From positions 1 to 40,608 of the forward strand of contig JBMZBC010000019.1 of the NCBI GenBank assembly GCA_049611965.1: a DNA stretch of 40,608 nt, written 5' to 3'. Under the pieces are notes generated by a model. The model was not told the DNA's origin. It ran no database searches and worked only from the letters and a program-made list of their open reading frames with translations. The translations under genes and the position numbers were made by a program. This stretch comes from UBA10364 sp049611965 (GTDB lineage Bacteria; Bacteroidota; Bacteroidia; Flavobacteriales; Schleiferiaceae). Shown here piece after piece: positions 32,901-40,324 of the stretch (position 1 is its first letter; the number at the start of each line of letters is the position of its first letter).

Positions 32901-34348
32901 ATGGCCATTTCGAAGAGAAAGCGTTCACCACTTTCGGGGTCCATACGCAAGGCATAGGTTAGCTCTCGTAGCGGCATGTTTTCATAACCGTATCCGTACG
33001 CTGCATTCTTTAATTCAATCAGGGGATGTGTACGTTGAAGTCCGGCAATCTGCTCCATCCTAGCGATTCGGAAATACTGCTTGGATTCAAATACAGCAGC
33101 CTGTTGCGAGCCTAGATTGAGGTTGCGTAAGGATAATTTGGGAGTGCCTTGGTTCCAGATCAGCTGGTCCACATTCATGTCCATACTGTGGTAGGAATCC
33201 GTCCAAGAGCTGAGGCCTAGTCCCGTTTTGTAACGAATGATGCGCACTTGGCCCGAGCGTGGGTCGAAACGCATTTCACAATACGGATGGTAGAGGCTGT
33301 CCTCGCCAAGGTGCGCAGTTACCTCAACCCGGCCGGAACTTAGAAGGGAATCTCTGAATAAGAATCGGCCACTGCGCAAGGTGATGATTGTATCATTGTT
33401 GTAGGTGAATTGCACCTTTGCCATGGCACTATCAGGGGATAGTCCATAGTAGTTGGGGCCCACAACTCCTAAACCACCTCGGAAATGAACCTCGTTGTAC
33501 ACATTGGGCAGTAAAAAGTCATTTTTATAACTAGCAAATCGGGGGTATTGGGCGCTGCGCTGAGCACGAGCACTTAAGCGTTCCTCAAAAAGCCCTTTGA
33601 GCGGCTCGTCATAGAGTTCAGGTGCATGCAGCGTTGCAGAATCTGCTTTAAAATACCCTTGGCGAGTATCAAGAGTCCAATTTGATAGTTCTCCGTACAA
33701 CTCGTCTTCGTATTTACCCACACGGCCCCAGAATACAGTACCGCCGTTGGCTTCCAAGGTTCCGGTACGTGGAAAGAATCGGCCCGTCGTACCCATGACG
33801 ATGGTACTATCTTCTCGGAATCGACCTATAATATCTCCCTCCCCGATGATGAAGTAGATTTCTTTCTGATCGAACTGCATGCTCCACTCGCTATATGGGG
33901 CTTTCCAAATCAGATCGTTTTTATCGTAAAAGCGGTGCTTAACGATATTGGAATACAACTGACCCAAGTAATCTTTGGTACGAGACGAAGGGTTTGAACG
34001 GATGTAGCCGTTTAGGTGATCGACGACTTTCAGTAAAGTACCGTACTCCTCGTTGTTGTTGATGTATGCGGTAATCCGGAACAATTCTTCCCACGCATCG
34101 GGATCAGTAATTCGTTTGCGCAACATGTTGTTGCAAAGGGTGATCCAATCCTTCTCAGAATCCTCATCGATGGCATAGACGACATCGGGAAGTAAGGAGT
34201 CCCCAAAGAGTGCCTTACGCTCTTTTGGAAGTTTAACCAGAGTGGTGAACTCCTCCGAGAACTGATCAATGGTTGAAAAGCGGACGACCTTCTGTGCGCT
34301 CATTTGGAGCGACAGCAGCAGTGCTAAAAGCCATCCGAATTTTCTCAT
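29957..34348 (-). CDS. Giant secreted protein (1463 residues) of unknown function
   Basis: This protein has a signal peptide, MRKFGWLLALLLSLQMSA-Q, and otherwise no membrane segment. It is acidic and rich in short beta-strands over its full length. Segments such as GRFFPRTGTLEANGGTVFWG, GRITMKKDMDFTFDGRINAG and GYFKADSATL suggest repeated beta-sandwich or beta-helix layers. The end, LAGKGKIMLLKRRFGIKDS, is basic. There is no T9SS domain, so it is likely periplasmic or attached to a membrane by partners. It starts with a TAATG junction to prmA and so is translationally coupled to it. I do not recognise the family; a structural or envelope-assembly role is only a guess. Confidence 0.82.
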   Translation of the reverse strand: MRKFGWLLALLLSLQMSAQKVVRFSTIDQFSEEFTTLVKLPKERKALFGDSLLPDVVYAIDEDSEKDWITLCNNMLRKRITDPDAWEELFRITAYINNNEEYGTLLKVVDHLNGYIRSNPSSRTKDYLGQLYSNIVKHRFYDKNDLIWKAPYSEWSMQFDQKEIYFIIGEGDIIGRFREDSTIVMGTTGRFFPRTGTLEANGGTVFWGRVGKYEDELYGELSNWTLDTRQGYFKADSATLHAPELYDEPLKGLFEERLSARAQRSAQYPRFASYKNDFLLPNVYNEVHFRGGLGVVGPNYYGLSPDSAMAKVQFTYNNDTIITLRSGRFLFRDSLLSSGRVEVTAHLGEDSLYHPYCEMRFDPRSGQVRIIRYKTGLGLSSWTDSYHSMDMNVDQLIWNQGTPKLSLRNLNLGSQQAAVFESKQYFRIARMEQIAGLQRTHPLIELKNAAYGYGYENMPLRELTYALRMDPESGERFLFEMAIQGFVEFDVDAQTITLTDRLFEYLENWTGKRDYDVIQFVSRIGQGSNAQISLLNYEMDIAGVQRIAVSDSQQVNLYPRGGRITMKKDMDFTFDGRINAGLFNYWGQGYTFDYQGFRVDMPQIDSMRFKVREFNPPPGERAALVDVQTVLSDLQGQLLIDQPDNKSSKEYYPEYPIFQALNNSFVYYDDKKIHDGVYDRSRFYMAVEPFTIDSLDNTTTDGILFDATFHSADIFPVFPQPLQVMPDYSLGFSTTMPPTPNYRGKGTFEGEIALSNQGLHAEGQIEYLQSLTVCPDILMFPDDAKGRATTFDIEEGFTGNGYPQASGRDNPFHWFPYSDYIEAESRAIPFGMYGPENVVAEGQLTYGSSGLFGTGELRYLTAKHNSETEGYTFYRRSFESAAQDFRVKTKSSDEQWAFQMLESSVRVDFDKREGVFDKLDPASFIEFPANQYMAYMDHAEWQMDQAKVDIKHNTDNEAYLVSTHPLQDSLDFSAGFARFDLAPSVLEAFEVPEIDVADARIIPDSGYVVVRMNAAMDPLENSEIIANRYSKLHAFYEATTRIRGHYRYTAHGMYDYLDEEGSTWPIEFESIKPDTAGMTIGLAEIEEKDDFFLSPYFGYRGKVQLEADQEPMFFKGSILIQNDCKNLQTTWFDIASYIDPTDIVIELPENDPLQLRDNTFNGIYISQDSLGGHSNFLSKYADRADIELLSATGVLFYDNQEEGYVITTYEKLKDNSVPDPYLVFHNYDCNLYATGPINVLKNSGGLTMAMAGEVRHDLDKDDVSIDAVWTLDAPVDKDAWELVGGLFSDGSGTLRSDDEAYVQGIYGILGQKEGAKFLEDLSSIEADGRFPKELRQSLVMSGITMEYSGRYKSFRSDGKAFIQNIYNVPIFAEVDCLVEIKERRRGSEITLYLDNGTDFFYIAFKGTVMSLRSSDEEFNASILAKDPKDRSVAAKGDQPAFTYNLAGKGKIMLLKRRFGIKDS

Positions 34349-35178
34349 TACTTCACCATTTTGAGGCTGCGCCATTGTTCGCGCTCTTTTACACCTACGT
34401 AAGTTAACCCCGCAGCAGATGCAGATTCACGAAGTGTAGGAATGTTTTCCTCATAAAAACCACTGAAGAATATGGTCCCTCCTTCTTTCAACGCTCTTAC
34501 GTATGCGTTCATATCAGCGAGGAGTACATTTAGATTAATATTGGCACAAATAGTATCAAAGGTGCCTTCAATAGCATCCGCACCGCCAACATCAGCAGTC
34601 ATTTTGCTTTGATTACGCTCAGCGTTTTCCAGGGTATTTTCAATACACCATGTATCAATATCGATACCGTGCACCCTAGAAGCACCGCGCATATCCGCAA
34701 GAATTCCTAAGATTCCGGTTCCACAACCCATGTCGAGTACTTCGTGACCATTGGTATCTGTTTCAAGCAACCATTGGATCATCATGTGTGTGGTTTGGTG
34801 GTGTCCAGTGCCAAAGGACATTTTCGGCTCTATGAGCATGGGATACTCAAAGCCTTGTTTCTCTTCGTGGAAGGGTGCTCGAATGTATACGCGTCCATCA
34901 ACCTCAATAGGATCAAAGTTTTTTTCCCATTCCGCATTCCAATTGACCTGCTCGATTTCCTGAGTAACAAAGCTCGTCTGCACACCCTCCCAAATAAGTG
35001 CTTCCTTCACGGCAGCCTCATCGTAATCCTCTTTGATGATATATGCCGCAAAGCCTTCTGCCGTCTCTGAAAAGCTCTCAAAGCCTAAGGTGCCCAGTTG
35101 GGCAATTAAAATGTCGCGGAAAGGTTCAAGAGGTTGAACCTTCGCCGCGACTTCAATATAAACAGGCGTATCCGACAT
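34348..35178 (-). CDS. prmA: Ribosomal protein L11 methyltransferase
   Basis: This 276-residue SAM enzyme methylates ribosomal protein L11. The N-terminal domain (1-100) is typical of the family, and the signature MSFGTGHHQTTHMM leads into HEVLDMGCGTGILGILA, the SAM-binding loop, then GIDID and the ANINLNVL motif. Length is normal. It begins three bases after tpiA and its stop shares a base with the start of the giant secreted protein gene, so all three are one transcription unit. tpiA-prmA-clpS is a familiar Bacteroidota arrangement, here interrupted by the giant gene. Confidence 0.94.
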   Translation of the reverse strand: MSDTPVYIEVAAKVQPLEPFRDILIAQLGTLGFESFSETAEGFAAYIIKEDYDEAAVKEALIWEGVQTSFVTQEIEQVNWNAEWEKNFDPIEVDGRVYIRAPFHEEKQGFEYPMLIEPKMSFGTGHHQTTHMMIQWLLETDTNGHEVLDMGCGTGILGILADMRGASRVHGIDIDTWCIENTLENAERNQSKMTADVGGADAIEGTFDTICANINLNVLLADMNAYVRALKEGGTIFFSGFYEENIPTLRESASAAGLTYVGVKEREQWRSLKMVK

Positions 35179-35181
35179 GAA

Positions 35182-35952
35182 TTATGCGTTTGTTCTAGCA
35201 GCAATAATCGCTGTAAAATCTTCTGCTTTCAGTGAAGCACCGCCAATCAAACCACCGTCGATATCTGGCTGTGCAAAGAGTTCAGCAGCATTACCTGGCT
35301 TACACGAACCGCCGTAAAGCACAGTAACATTCTCGGCAGTCTCTGCATCGAAGCGCTCTGTGAGCCATGCACGGATGCCTGCGTGTACTTCTTGCGCTTG
35401 CTCTGGTGTTGCCACCTCACCAGTACCGATAGCCCAAACTGGCTCGTATGCCAAAATGATATTATCCATGTCTTCAGCAATGAAGCCTTCTAGACCTTCA
35501 GCACATTGCTTTAGGATGACATCCATGAACGCCCCGCTTTTACGCTCTTCCAGCGTTTCACCAATACAATAAATGGCGGCCAATTCATTATTCAAAGACT
35601 GCTCAATCTTCAACTTACAGCTCTCGTTTGTTTCGCCATAGTACTGACGGCGCTCGCTGTGGCCGATGATTACCGCATCAAGATCCATGCTCGCTAGCAT
35701 TGGAGCACTAATCTCTCCAGTATAGGCGCCACTGTCTTTTTCGTGCACGTTTTGTGCAGCAACTGCGATGTACTCGTTGTCCACCAATGCACCTACTACA
35801 TCGCTTAAATACAATGCAGGCGGCGTAATGATCACACCCGTTTCACCCACTACTTCTTCCGTCAAAGATGCCTTGAGTCCATCGACCAATTCCATCGCTT
35901 CCGCGTAAGTAGTATTCATTTTCCAGTTTCCAGCTACGATTCTACGTCTCAT
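35182..35952 (-). CDS. tpiA: Triosephosphate isomerase
   Basis: This 256-residue glycolytic enzyme interconverts dihydroxyacetone phosphate and glyceraldehyde 3-phosphate. Catalytic residues are visible: the N-x-K in GNWKMN (N9, K11), H98 in IIGHSERR, and E170 in LAYEPVWAIGTGE, whose latter part is the flexible loop 6. GGASL near the end binds the phosphate. It sits mid-operon, 27 bases after the ABC permease gene and three bases before prmA. Confidence 0.97.
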   Translation of the reverse strand: MRRRIVAGNWKMNTTYAEAMELVDGLKASLTEEVVGETGVIITPPALYLSDVVGALVDNEYIAVAAQNVHEKDSGAYTGEISAPMLASMDLDAVIIGHSERRQYYGETNESCKLKIEQSLNNELAAIYCIGETLEERKSGAFMDVILKQCAEGLEGFIAEDMDNIILAYEPVWAIGTGEVATPEQAQEVHAGIRAWLTERFDAETAENVTVLYGGSCKPGNAAELFAQPDIDGGLIGGASLKAEDFTAIIAARTNA

Positions 35953-35979
35953 TATTTGTGTTGTTTTTGATGTGTCTTT

Positions 35980-36984
35980 TTAAAATAATTCTGCCCGAAC
36001 CCTTGGGTCCAAAATGGCGTATGCTATATCCACCAAGGTGGTTATGATGACAAAAATGGCGGCTATGACCAATACGCATCCCATTGTCACCGGCAAATCT
36101 CGTGTATTTAATGCTTCCACCAACAGTTTTCCCATGCCGTTCCAACCAAAAATGATTTCAACAAAAACGGCACCCGCAAGCAACGAAGCGAACCAACCAC
36201 TTACAGTGGTAATGATAGGATTGCTGGCCACAGGAAGAATGTGGCGAAGAAGCACTCTACGCTCCGGAATTCCTTTTGCTCGTGCAGTGCGCACAAAATC
36301 CATCGACCCGACTTCCAAAATGCTTTTACGGGTCAATTGTACAATGACTCCAATAGGACGTATTCCCAGTGTTAGCGCCGGGAGTATCAAATTTTTCAGC
36401 TGTAGGTAACGCTCCCCGCTGTAATCGTCTACCTCATACAAGGAACCAGTCAAGCTAAGCCCCGTCCAGGGACCTAACAAATAAGCAAAGACCCATGCGA
36501 GTAGCACCGCCGTAAAGAAAGACGGCAAACTCATACCCAAAGAACTCAAGGTCGTTAATCCGTGATCTATCCAACTGCCCTCGTTGTATGCCGCTACGGC
36601 GCCTAAAAACATCCCTAATAGCACAGCGAAGCCAATCGAGGTAGCTGCAAGTAGCGCTGTATTGGGAAAGGTTGCGGCGATCAGTCCACTTACAGATTGG
36701 CCCTGTCGCTGGAAGCTCTCGCCTAAATCTGGTGCCGAAATAGAAAATCCATCACTGGTATCGAAGGGAAGTATTCTGCCCAAGTAGTTGACGTATTGAA
36801 CAGCCACCGGTTTATCCAAACCGTATTTCGCACGTACGGCAGCGAGTGCCTCAGGGTCCTCACGCTTGCCAAGCATCATTTGGGCGCTGTCGCCAGGTAC
36901 AATAGTAAACAAGAAGAAAACGAGCGTGGCCACCCCCCAGAGGGTGAATAAAGCCAATGCTATTTTCCGCCCTGCAAACGCCAT
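35980..36984 (-). CDS. ABC transporter permease (DppB/GsiC type), lone subunit
   Basis: This 334-residue inner membrane protein resembles oligopeptide/nickel-type permeases of the DppB group. The start LALFTLWGVATLVFFLFTIV and PGDSAQMMLGKREDPEAL is typical, about six helices follow, and the ABC-docking loop is DFVRTARAKGIPERRVLLRH. The C-terminal part FGWNGMGKLLVEALNTRDLP matches the family. Such transporters need a second permease, ATPases and a binding protein; none is in the window. Its start overlaps the DoxX-like stop (TAATG), so it is fully embedded in the operon. Confidence 0.9.
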   Translation of the reverse strand: MAFAGRKIALALFTLWGVATLVFFLFTIVPGDSAQMMLGKREDPEALAAVRAKYGLDKPVAVQYVNYLGRILPFDTSDGFSISAPDLGESFQRQGQSVSGLIAATFPNTALLAATSIGFAVLLGMFLGAVAAYNEGSWIDHGLTTLSSLGMSLPSFFTAVLLAWVFAYLLGPWTGLSLTGSLYEVDDYSGERYLQLKNLILPALTLGIRPIGVIVQLTRKSILEVGSMDFVRTARAKGIPERRVLLRHILPVASNPIITTVSGWFASLLAGAVFVEIIFGWNGMGKLLVEALNTRDLPVTMGCVLVIAAIFVIITTLVDIAYAILDPRVRAELF

Positions 36985-38099
36985 TACCTCGGACTGTCGT
37001 TGTGATGGAATTTCTTCACCACACTGCCTTTATTCAAAACCACCCACCCAGGGTTCGAACGCACCATGGTCTTCAGTGTTGTTTCATCCGTAAAAGCAAA
37101 CGGTGTTTGATCTGTAAGACCGTAGCTGGCAAAATCTTCTGGCATTGAAGCACTCAGTACAATGTGCGGGGTACCCTCACCTGCAAGCTTCTCAACGGTC
37201 GGCAAAACATTGCCCCATCCTTTCTCCGAAGTCTTCGCGTGGTTATAAGCCACCAACAGCCAAACCTCATCTAAAGCCAAAATACTGTCGGTAAGATCGC
37301 CATAATCATTCATGATGCTAAAATCATGCACCGGCGGCTCATACCCTTCTGCTACTTTGATGGTCTTGCTAAGTTCACTCAGCATGGTCCACTCGGTCTT
37401 CTCCCACCACTTCTCGCTGATGTACTCCGTTGAAGTGATTTCCGTCATTTCACCTGATTCATTCTGCATGGTATAAATAACCTCATATTTCGGCGGCTCC
37501 AAGCCCAACTCTTCTGCCGGCTTCATGCCTTCGATGATACTTAATCCTTCAGCATAAGGACGGAAATCACGAGAAGGTAGGTGATTCATTACCTGGTAGG
37601 TAAATACGATACTAAAGCCTAATCCAAAGGCCATTAAAGCATACGATGTAATTTTTGGAACGCCACTAAAGATGTGCTTTTCACCCCACCACAGAATGAT
37701 GATCAGCCCACAAAGGACCACGTCCTTGTAAAAAGACTCCCATGGCGTCAAAGGAATGGCATCGCCAAAGCAACCACAATCGGTCACCTGGTTGAAATAC
37801 GCACTCCAAAAAGTCAGGAACGTGAAAAATCCAATCATTCCACTGAGCAACAGAAGAACCGCTCGCTTCCACAAGCCCAACAAAAGCGCCAAACCTAAAA
37901 GCACCTCAACCGCCACCAGAATAATCGCGAGCGGCAATGCCAACGGTTCGAAGATGGGAAGGTTTAGTACTTCTTCGCTGAAGTACTCTTCCAGCTTGAA
38001 ACTAAATCCTACCGGATCATTCATCTTCACCAATCCAGAGAAAATAAACAATCCACCTACAAGTACTTGTGCGATTCGGGTTAGGAATGATTTCATCAT
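36984..38099 (-). CDS. DoxX/BT_3928-family membrane protein
   Basis: This 371-residue protein has a four-helix DoxX/MauE-like N-terminal half, starting IAQVLVGGLFIFSGLVKMND. The motif TDCGCFGDAIPLTPWESF, with a Cys pair, lies between helices 3 and 4. After helix 5 (about 150-170), a periplasmic C-terminal domain, residues 180-371, has strands EVWLLVAYNH, GTPHIVLSASMPEDF and PGWVVLNKGSVV, like a thioredoxin fold without a CxxC. The family may handle redox equivalents in the envelope. It is two bases after DUF1599 and overlaps the permease gene by one base. Confidence 0.85.
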   Translation of the reverse strand: MMKSFLTRIAQVLVGGLFIFSGLVKMNDPVGFSFKLEEYFSEEVLNLPIFEPLALPLAIILVAVEVLLGLALLLGLWKRAVLLLLSGMIGFFTFLTFWSAYFNQVTDCGCFGDAIPLTPWESFYKDVVLCGLIIILWWGEKHIFSGVPKITSYALMAFGLGFSIVFTYQVMNHLPSRDFRPYAEGLSIIEGMKPAEELGLEPPKYEVIYTMQNESGEMTEITSTEYISEKWWEKTEWTMLSELSKTIKVAEGYEPPVHDFSIMNDYGDLTDSILALDEVWLLVAYNHAKTSEKGWGNVLPTVEKLAGEGTPHIVLSASMPEDFASYGLTDQTPFAFTDETTLKTMVRSNPGWVVLNKGSVVKKFHHNDSPR

Positions 38100-38100
38100 G

Positions 38101-38643
38101 TTACGCCGCTTTTTCCATGAACTTAATCAACGCGAAAACGCTGTAATTGATCATATCTAAGTAATTCGCATCCAAGCCTTCGCTCACCAGTGTCTTACCC
38201 TGATTGTCCTCAATCTGCTTTACGCGCAACAATTTCTGGATGATCAAGTCCGTAAAACTCGAAATGCGCATATCTCGCCATGCCTCACCATAGTCGTGAT
38301 TCTTCTTAAGCATGAGTTCCTTAGCTTCATTGGCCTTTTGCAAATACGCTGAAGAGGCTTCTTCCCAATCCATATCTGGTTGTTCTGCAATGCCCTTATC
38401 CAGCTGGATCAACGCCATGATGCTGTAATTCAGGATACCAATAAACTCTCCTTCTAGCGGATCGTCCACCAATTGTTCGCCCTTTTGCTCAATGCTACGC
38501 AGGCGCTGTGCTTTAATAAATATTTGATCGGTCAACGACGGCAAACGCAAAATGCGCCAGGCCGTGCCGTAATCTTTTCCTTTTTTCTCAAAAAGTCCGT
38601 GGCATTTAGAAAGCACGGCATCGAATTGTTCAGCTGTATTCAT
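38101..38643 (-). CDS. Duplicated DUF1599 protein
   Basis: This 180-residue protein contains two copies of the DUF1599 domain (PF07659, a nucleotide modification-associated fold). Copy one has KGKDYGTAWRILRLPSLTDQ and then AQRLRSIEQKG; copy two has KNHDYGEAWRDMRISSFTDL and LLRVKQIEDNQG. Each copy ends with a NYS-x-x-ALI helix (ILNYSIMALIQL, MINYSVFALIKF). It is the first gene of the reverse operon and lies 38 bases from the divergent folP. Function is unknown; relatives occur beside folate and c-di-AMP genes in Bacteroidota. Confidence 0.88.
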   Translation of the reverse strand: MNTAEQFDAVLSKCHGLFEKKGKDYGTAWRILRLPSLTDQIFIKAQRLRSIEQKGEQLVDDPLEGEFIGILNYSIMALIQLDKGIAEQPDMDWEEASSAYLQKANEAKELMLKKNHDYGEAWRDMRISSFTDLIIQKLLRVKQIEDNQGKTLVSEGLDANYLDMINYSVFALIKFMEKAA

Positions 38644-38655
38644 TTGTTAGCTTTG
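38626..38655 (+). promoter_or_regulatory. Promoter of folP-cdaA
   Basis: TTG at 38626-38628, a 19-base spacer and TAGCTTTG at 38648-38655 match the promoter form; the -33 element lies inside the DUF1599 gene. The folP ATG is 26 bases beyond the -7 box. Confidence 0.75.
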
Positions 38656-38681
38656 CTTCTAGAACGAAGATACGAAGAACA

Positions 38682-39560
38682 ATGCCGGAGTTTTTGCTAA
38701 AGGTCGAAGGGACAATTCACACCTTATCCACACCGTGGGTCATGGGAATATTGAATATCACCCCAGATTCTTTCTTTGAAGGGAGCCGATTCTCCAGCGC
38801 TGAAAAGGCCGCCCAGCGGGCGGAAGAGATGATTGCCGACGGCGCCAAAATCATTGATATCGGCGGGTATTCCTCACGTCCTGGCGCAGATGCTGTTTCT
38901 CCAGAAGAAGAATGGCAGCGCTTAGAAAGCGTCATTCCTGCTGTGCGCGCCGTGGTAGATAAACATCCGGGTATATTCATTTCTGTCGACACCTTTCGCG
39001 CAAGCGTGGCGGAAAAAGCTGTAGGTGCAGGCGCGCACATGGTCAACGACATTAGCGGTGGAAATTTGGACGAGCGTATGTACGAGGTAGTTGCCAAACT
39101 CCAAGTCCCCTACATCATTATGCACATGCAGGGGGACCCAAGCACCATGCAAATCAACCCTACCTACGAGCACGTCACACAAGACATCGTCAAGTTCTTC
39201 AGCGAAAAATTACCCCAGCTACATGCCATGGGGATCCACGACACCATTGTCGATGTAGGCTTTGGATTTGGTAAAACGTTGGAGCACAACTACCAACTCT
39301 TGCGCGAACTTCACGCATTCCAACTGTTGGGCCGCCCCATCCTTGCTGGCGTGAGCAGAAAGAGTATGATTTACAAGACTCTGGGTAATACGGCCGATGA
39401 AAGCCTGAACGGTACAACCGCATTGCATATGGCCGCACTCCTGCAGGGAAGTAACATCTTACGCGTACACGATGTGAAAGAAGCGGTGGAAACCATTACC
39501 TTGTTTAACGAATTGATGCCAGAAGGCGTCAACCACCTACTCTACCCATGGGAGCGTTAA
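38682..39560 (+). CDS. folP: Dihydropteroate synthase
   Basis: This 292-residue folate enzyme joins pterin pyrophosphate to p-aminobenzoate and is the sulfonamide target. Motifs are GILNITPDSFFEGSRF, IIDIGGYSSRPGA, ISVDTFRASVA, MVNDISGG, IMHMQGDPSTMQ, DVGFGFGKTLEHN and LAGVSRKSMI, all in the expected order. Its last 13 bases overlap the start of cdaA, so the two are coupled. Length and motifs suggest a fully functional enzyme. Confidence 0.96.
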   Translation: MPEFLLKVEGTIHTLSTPWVMGILNITPDSFFEGSRFSSAEKAAQRAEEMIADGAKIIDIGGYSSRPGADAVSPEEEWQRLESVIPAVRAVVDKHPGIFISVDTFRASVAEKAVGAGAHMVNDISGGNLDERMYEVVAKLQVPYIIMHMQGDPSTMQINPTYEHVTQDIVKFFSEKLPQLHAMGIHDTIVDVGFGFGKTLEHNYQLLRELHAFQLLGRPILAGVSRKSMIYKTLGNTADESLNGTTALHMAALLQGSNILRVHDVKEAVETITLFNELMPEGVNHLLYPWER

Positions 39561-40324
39561 ACTTCGGAGTGCTCGATGCACTAGATATCATTATTGCAGC
39601 ATTCTTGCTGTACCAGATTTACCGACTGCTGAAAGGCACCGCTGCCATCCGTATCCTCTTGGGAATGGTCGCCATTTACCTTTTGTACCGCTTGGTCCAA
39701 TTGCTAGAAATGCGCCTCCTCAGCGAATTCCTTGGCTCCTTCATGGGCGCAGGACTCATCATCTTGATTATTGTCTTCCAGCAGGAGATCCGCAAATTCC
39801 TACTTGTGGTTGGTTCAGCCACCTTTACTCGTCGCCAAGGCTTGCGAAACTTACTTAAGCTGAGCACGGAAGACGACGGTGCCAAAGCCGATGTGGATGC
39901 TATGGTGAGCGCCATGGTAGAATTGGCCGCCACTAAAACTGGAGCGCTGCTCGTAATCAAACGCACTGACCCACTAGGGTCTTTTGCTTCCTCAGGTTCA
40001 CCGATGAATGCAGACCTCAGCAAAATTCTCTTAGAAAGCATCTTTTTCAAAAACGCACCCTTGCACGATGGAGCAACCATCGTTGAAGGCGGTACCATCA
40101 TTGCGGCCGGGACCGTACTCCCCCTCTCGGAGCGTAGTGAGCTACCCGCCCGCTTCGGCCTCAGACACCGCGCAGCCGCTGGTATTTCTGAGAGAACAGA
40201 TGCGCTAGCTGTAACGGTTAGCGAAGAGACGGGCAACATCCACATTTTCTACGACGGAGACTTCGAAAAGGTCCAAGCAGAAGACCTCACAGTACGCTTA
40301 GCCAAGCTCCTTCAAAACAAATAG
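39548..40324 (+). CDS. cdaA: Diadenylate cyclase CdaA
   Basis: This 258-residue enzyme makes cyclic di-AMP from two ATP (TIGR00159/DisA_N). Three N-terminal helices (LDIIIAAFLLYQIYRLL, LLGMVAIYLLYRLV and AGLIILIIVFQQEIRKFL) anchor it, and the catalytic domain has LHDGAT (D174-G175-A176) and FGLRHRAAAGISE (R206-H207-R208). It starts within folP, overlapping 13 bases, and its own 3' end overlaps the convergent ComEC-like gene by 27 bases. Confidence 0.94.
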   Translation: MGALNFGVLDALDIIIAAFLLYQIYRLLKGTAAIRILLGMVAIYLLYRLVQLLEMRLLSEFLGSFMGAGLIILIIVFQQEIRKFLLVVGSATFTRRQGLRNLLKLSTEDDGAKADVDAMVSAMVELAATKTGALLVIKRTDPLGSFASSGSPMNADLSKILLESIFFKNAPLHDGATIVEGGTIIAAGTVLPLSERSELPARFGLRHRAAAGISERTDALAVTVSEETGNIHIFYDGDFEKVQAEDLTVRLAKLLQNK

